Shown: piece by piece, positions 62,584 to 64,000 of the stretch | Layout: each line of letters starts with the position of its first letter | Numbering within the stretch: position 1 is the stretch's first letter | NCBI RefSeq assembly: GCF_017313265.1 | Contig: NZ_JAFLQZ010000012.1 | Coordinates: 1 to 64,000 of the forward strand | Source: Hymenobacter telluris | GTDB lineage: Bacteria > Bacteroidota > Bacteroidia > Cytophagales > Hymenobacteraceae | Direction of reading: 5' to 3' | Length of the DNA: 64,000 nucleotides | Translations under genes and position numbers: made by a program | Notes under the pieces: generated by a model | What the model was told of the DNA's origin: nothing | Databases searched by the model: none | The model's input: only the letters and a program-made list of their open reading frames with translations

Positions 62584-62591
62584 CAAAGGTA
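62584..62591 (-). promoter_or_regulatory. -7 box TACCTTTG before the CCA-enzyme gene
   Basis: On the minus strand this octamer matches TAnnTTTG and lies 18 bp before the ATG. A TTTC at 62612-62615 is at the right distance (20 bp) for a weak -33 element. Confidence 0.5.
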
Positions 62592-62692
62592 CTCCGCAAC
62601 TCGCATTGCCTGAAAATCGGGCATTTTACCCGGCAAGAATACTGGCCCGTATCCACTGCCAGTGGCTCCGGCTTCTTCGGCCAGGTCAACAA

Positions 62693-62726
62693 AAAACTCC
62701 CCCGGCGTAAAGGCCGGGGGAGTTTT
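62693..62726 (-). terminator. Terminator of the small lipoprotein gene
   Basis: A 14-bp stem (AAAACTCCCCCGGC and its complement) with a 6-nt loop and a T run on the minus strand; 24 bp beyond the stop at 62751. Confidence 0.88.
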
Positions 62727-62750
62727 CATAGGCTTATAAGCAGGGTAGAA

Positions 62751-63032
62751 CTACTGCTTGGCAGGAGTTTCTTCCACCAGTTTGTCGGCGGGCTGGTTGC
62801 GTACGGTAGCCGTGTCGCCTGCTTCTGGTGCTACTTCCGATTTAACTTCGGCAGCGGCATTGTCGGTAGCGTTTTCAACGGCGTCGCCTGCTTTCTCAGT
62901 GGCGTTAGCGGCATCGGTAGCAGCGCTTTCGGCGGTAGCCTCTGCGTTTTCCTGGGTTTTCTCCGAGCAGGAAGTCAGAGCGAAAGGAGCAAAAGCAGCC
63001 AGAACAAGCAGGGATTTAACAGAGAATTTCAT
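62751..63032 (-). CDS. Small Ala/Glu-rich lipoprotein
   Basis: Protein of 93 residues. The signal peptide ends at a lipobox Cys at about residue 22 (APFALTSCS). The mature part is very rich in Ala, Glu, Thr and Asp (ENAEATAESAATDAANATEKAGDAVENATDN). It resembles helical Ala-rich small lipoproteins that bind peptidoglycan or the outer membrane, but there is no defined domain. It is transcribed alone and ends in a strong terminator. Role unknown; likely an abundant envelope protein. Its low complexity makes homology searches unreliable. Confidence 0.75.
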   Translation of the reverse strand: MKFSVKSLLVLAAFAPFALTSCSEKTQENAEATAESAATDAANATEKAGDAVENATDNAAAEVKSEVAPEAGDTATVRNQPADKLVEETPAKQ

Positions 63033-63161
63033 AGTTGAAGTCGAATGTTTTTGTGGAAGATTCTCTGTTCATACCCCGTCACTCCGGAAAGTAACCCACC
63101 CGCTGTCAGATTCTCTTCCTCAACACTTAAAGCAACTACCGCTACGGTTGAGGTTAACCAG

Positions 63162-63740
63162 TTAGTCGCGCAGCACTTCCATCTCCCCGTCGTCCAGCAC
63201 GCGCACCACCCTCGACGGCGTGGTGCGGCTGGTTTCATCCTGCCGCCAGTTCACTACGTAGTCGGCGCCGCGCACCAGCGCAGGGTTCACCTCGGCATAC
63301 AGCCCTGGTGTGGGCTCGCCGCTCAGGTTGGCCGACGTTGAAACCAGGCCGTGCCCCAGGCGGCGCACCACTTTGTGGCAAAACTCATCATCGAGCACCA
63401 CCCGCAGGCCAATGGTGCCGTCGGCGGCCAGCAGGTTGGGGGCCAAATGCCGGCTAGCCGGCACAACGTAGGTGGTAGGCTTCGACTGCGCGGCCAGTAG
63501 CTTTGACAGATGCGGCGGCACCACTTTGGCGTAGCGCGCAAACATCACCTCGTCGGCTACCAGTACAATGCACGATTTTTCCGGCGGGCGCTGCTTCAGC
63601 TTATATAGGCGCTCCACGGCGGGCGGCACTTCGGCGTCGCAGCCCAGGCCCCATACCGTATCGGTGGGGTACAGAATGACTTGCTGCAACAGCAGCGCAT
63701 CAACGGCGGCATCCACTTCCTGACGAAAAAAGTTACTCAT
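63162..63740 (-). CDS. L-threonylcarbamoyladenylate synthase (Sua5/YciO/YrdC/YwlC family)
   Basis: Makes threonylcarbamoyl-AMP from threonine, bicarbonate and ATP for the t6A modification of ANN-decoding tRNAs. Length 192 residues, YrdC domain only. Motifs are VILYPTDTVWGLGCDAE (nucleotide-binding site), KLKQRPPEKSCIVLVAD, PTTYVVPA, GTIGLRV and GLVSTSANLSGEPTP. It lacks the extra C-terminal Sua5 domain, so it is of TsaC/YwlC size. Cytoplasmic. A palindromic word repeat lies upstream at 63748-63868. The next upstream gene (methylmalonyl-CoA epimerase, same strand) may be cotranscribed. Confidence 0.93.
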   Translation of the reverse strand: MSNFFRQEVDAAVDALLLQQVILYPTDTVWGLGCDAEVPPAVERLYKLKQRPPEKSCIVLVADEVMFARYAKVVPPHLSKLLAAQSKPTTYVVPASRHLAPNLLAADGTIGLRVVLDDEFCHKVVRRLGHGLVSTSANLSGEPTPGLYAEVNPALVRGADYVVNWRQDETSRTTPSRVVRVLDDGEMEVLRD

Positions 63741-63747
63741 ATGCTTG

Positions 63748-63868
63748 GTTGCTGATTGTTGGGGTTGGTTTGCCGATTGATTTACTTGTTGATTTTCAGG
63801 CTACTGGATCAGAAAGCAGTGGTTCTCTTTTCCAGCCTATTAACCAGTAACAAGCAATAATCAGCAAC
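63748..63868. repeat. Inverted repeat with GCTGATTGTTG words
   Basis: Arms GTTGCTGATTGTTG (63748-63761) and CAATAATCAGCAAC (63855-63868) match with one mismatch and enclose 93 bp of degenerate TTGATTT/GTTGATT words and an AGGCT/AGCCT core. It fills the gap between two minus-strand genes. Confidence 0.6.
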
Positions 63869-64000
63869 TCAAATACTCTGGCAAAGCTCTACCAGTACGC
63901 CGTTGGCACTCTTCGGATGCACGAAACACACCAGCTTGTTGTCGGCCCCGCGCTTGGGTTCTTCGTTGAGCAGCACGAAGCCAGCCTCCCGCAGGCGGGC
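63869..64000 (-). CDS. mce: Methylmalonyl-CoA epimerase, C-terminal part (cut by the window edge)
   Basis: The last 43 codons are in the window, with TGA at 63869-63871. The peptide runs through LREAGFVLLNEEPKRGADNKL, then VCFVHPKSANGVLVELCQ. The HPKSxxGVLxEL ending is characteristic of methylmalonyl-CoA epimerase of the glyoxalase/VOC fold, with the last Glu being a metal ligand. It interconverts the 2R and 2S methylmalonyl-CoA forms in propionate or odd-chain fatty acid metabolism. The rest of the gene lies beyond position 64000. Confidence is lower only because the N-terminal metal ligands cannot be seen. Confidence 0.85.
   Translation of the reverse strand, partial: ARLREAGFVLLNEEPKRGADNKLVCFVHPKSANGVLVELCQSI

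Overview
The window looks like chromosome of an aerobic, GC-rich Bacteroidota, most likely Hymenobacter or a close Cytophagales relative. The evidence is type IX secretion (T9SS) components and substrates, SusC/SusD pairs, TonB receptors with carboxypeptidase-like N-termini, -7 promoter boxes of the TAnnTTTG type, no Shine-Dalgarno sequences, and many short palindromic repeats between genes. Nothing in it looks like a prophage, integrated plasmid, rRNA operon or CRISPR array.

Layout: (a) 1-5409, minus strand: a hemin-uptake operon (small membrane-anchored protein, TonB receptor, HmuT, HmuU, HmuV cut by the window edge). (b) 5630-6379: ribose-5-phosphate isomerase. (c) 6468-17511: an alpha-glucan utilisation locus. 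A secreted GH65 enzyme and a SusR-like membrane regulator lie on the minus strand. A GH13 lipoprotein, SusC and SusD lie on the plus strand. The divergent region holds a perfect 16-bp LacI-type palindrome, with a degenerate copy before susC. (d) 17997-27488: a cluster that looks like a 3-keto-glycoside pathway: GMC dehydrogenase, gluconate-2-dehydrogenase-subunit-3-like protein, cytochrome c, Gfo/Idh oxidoreductase, three TIM-barrel isomerase/lyase-like proteins, an MFS nucleoside/sugar permease and a DUF1080 hydrolase. (e) 27544-32286: a decayed T9SS sorting domain, tRNA-Lys with its promoter and terminator, a TPR/SH3 protein, an SDR and a GEVED/PKD T9SS substrate. (f) 32445-37673: a 1742-residue repeat-rich T9SS type B substrate. 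(g) 37937-50895: housekeeping genes (rlmD, thiL, M3 peptidase, a ferredoxin reductase, an M23 peptidase, a lipoprotein-release permease, a NamZ-like muramidase, fmt, folA). (h) 51003-57334: a PorV/PorU-like T9SS pair. (i) 57738-64000: PadR and PspC-GIN pair, CCA-adding enzyme, a small lipoprotein, Sua5/TsaC, and the end of methylmalonyl-CoA epimerase.

The most unusual feature is a 377-bp unit at 39625-40001: a 94-residue GIY-YIG nuclease gene tightly bracketed by perfect 33-bp inverted repeats. Each arm can itself fold as a small hairpin with a GTCA foot, a 4-bp stem and tandem G/A mismatches. Two other intergenic palindromes (2304-2398 and 24288-24366) show the same architecture with compensatory stem changes. 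They look like non-autonomous relatives, comparable in plan to REP/RAYT systems but with a GIY-YIG protein in place of the tyrosine transposase. Whether this element is mobile is an inference.
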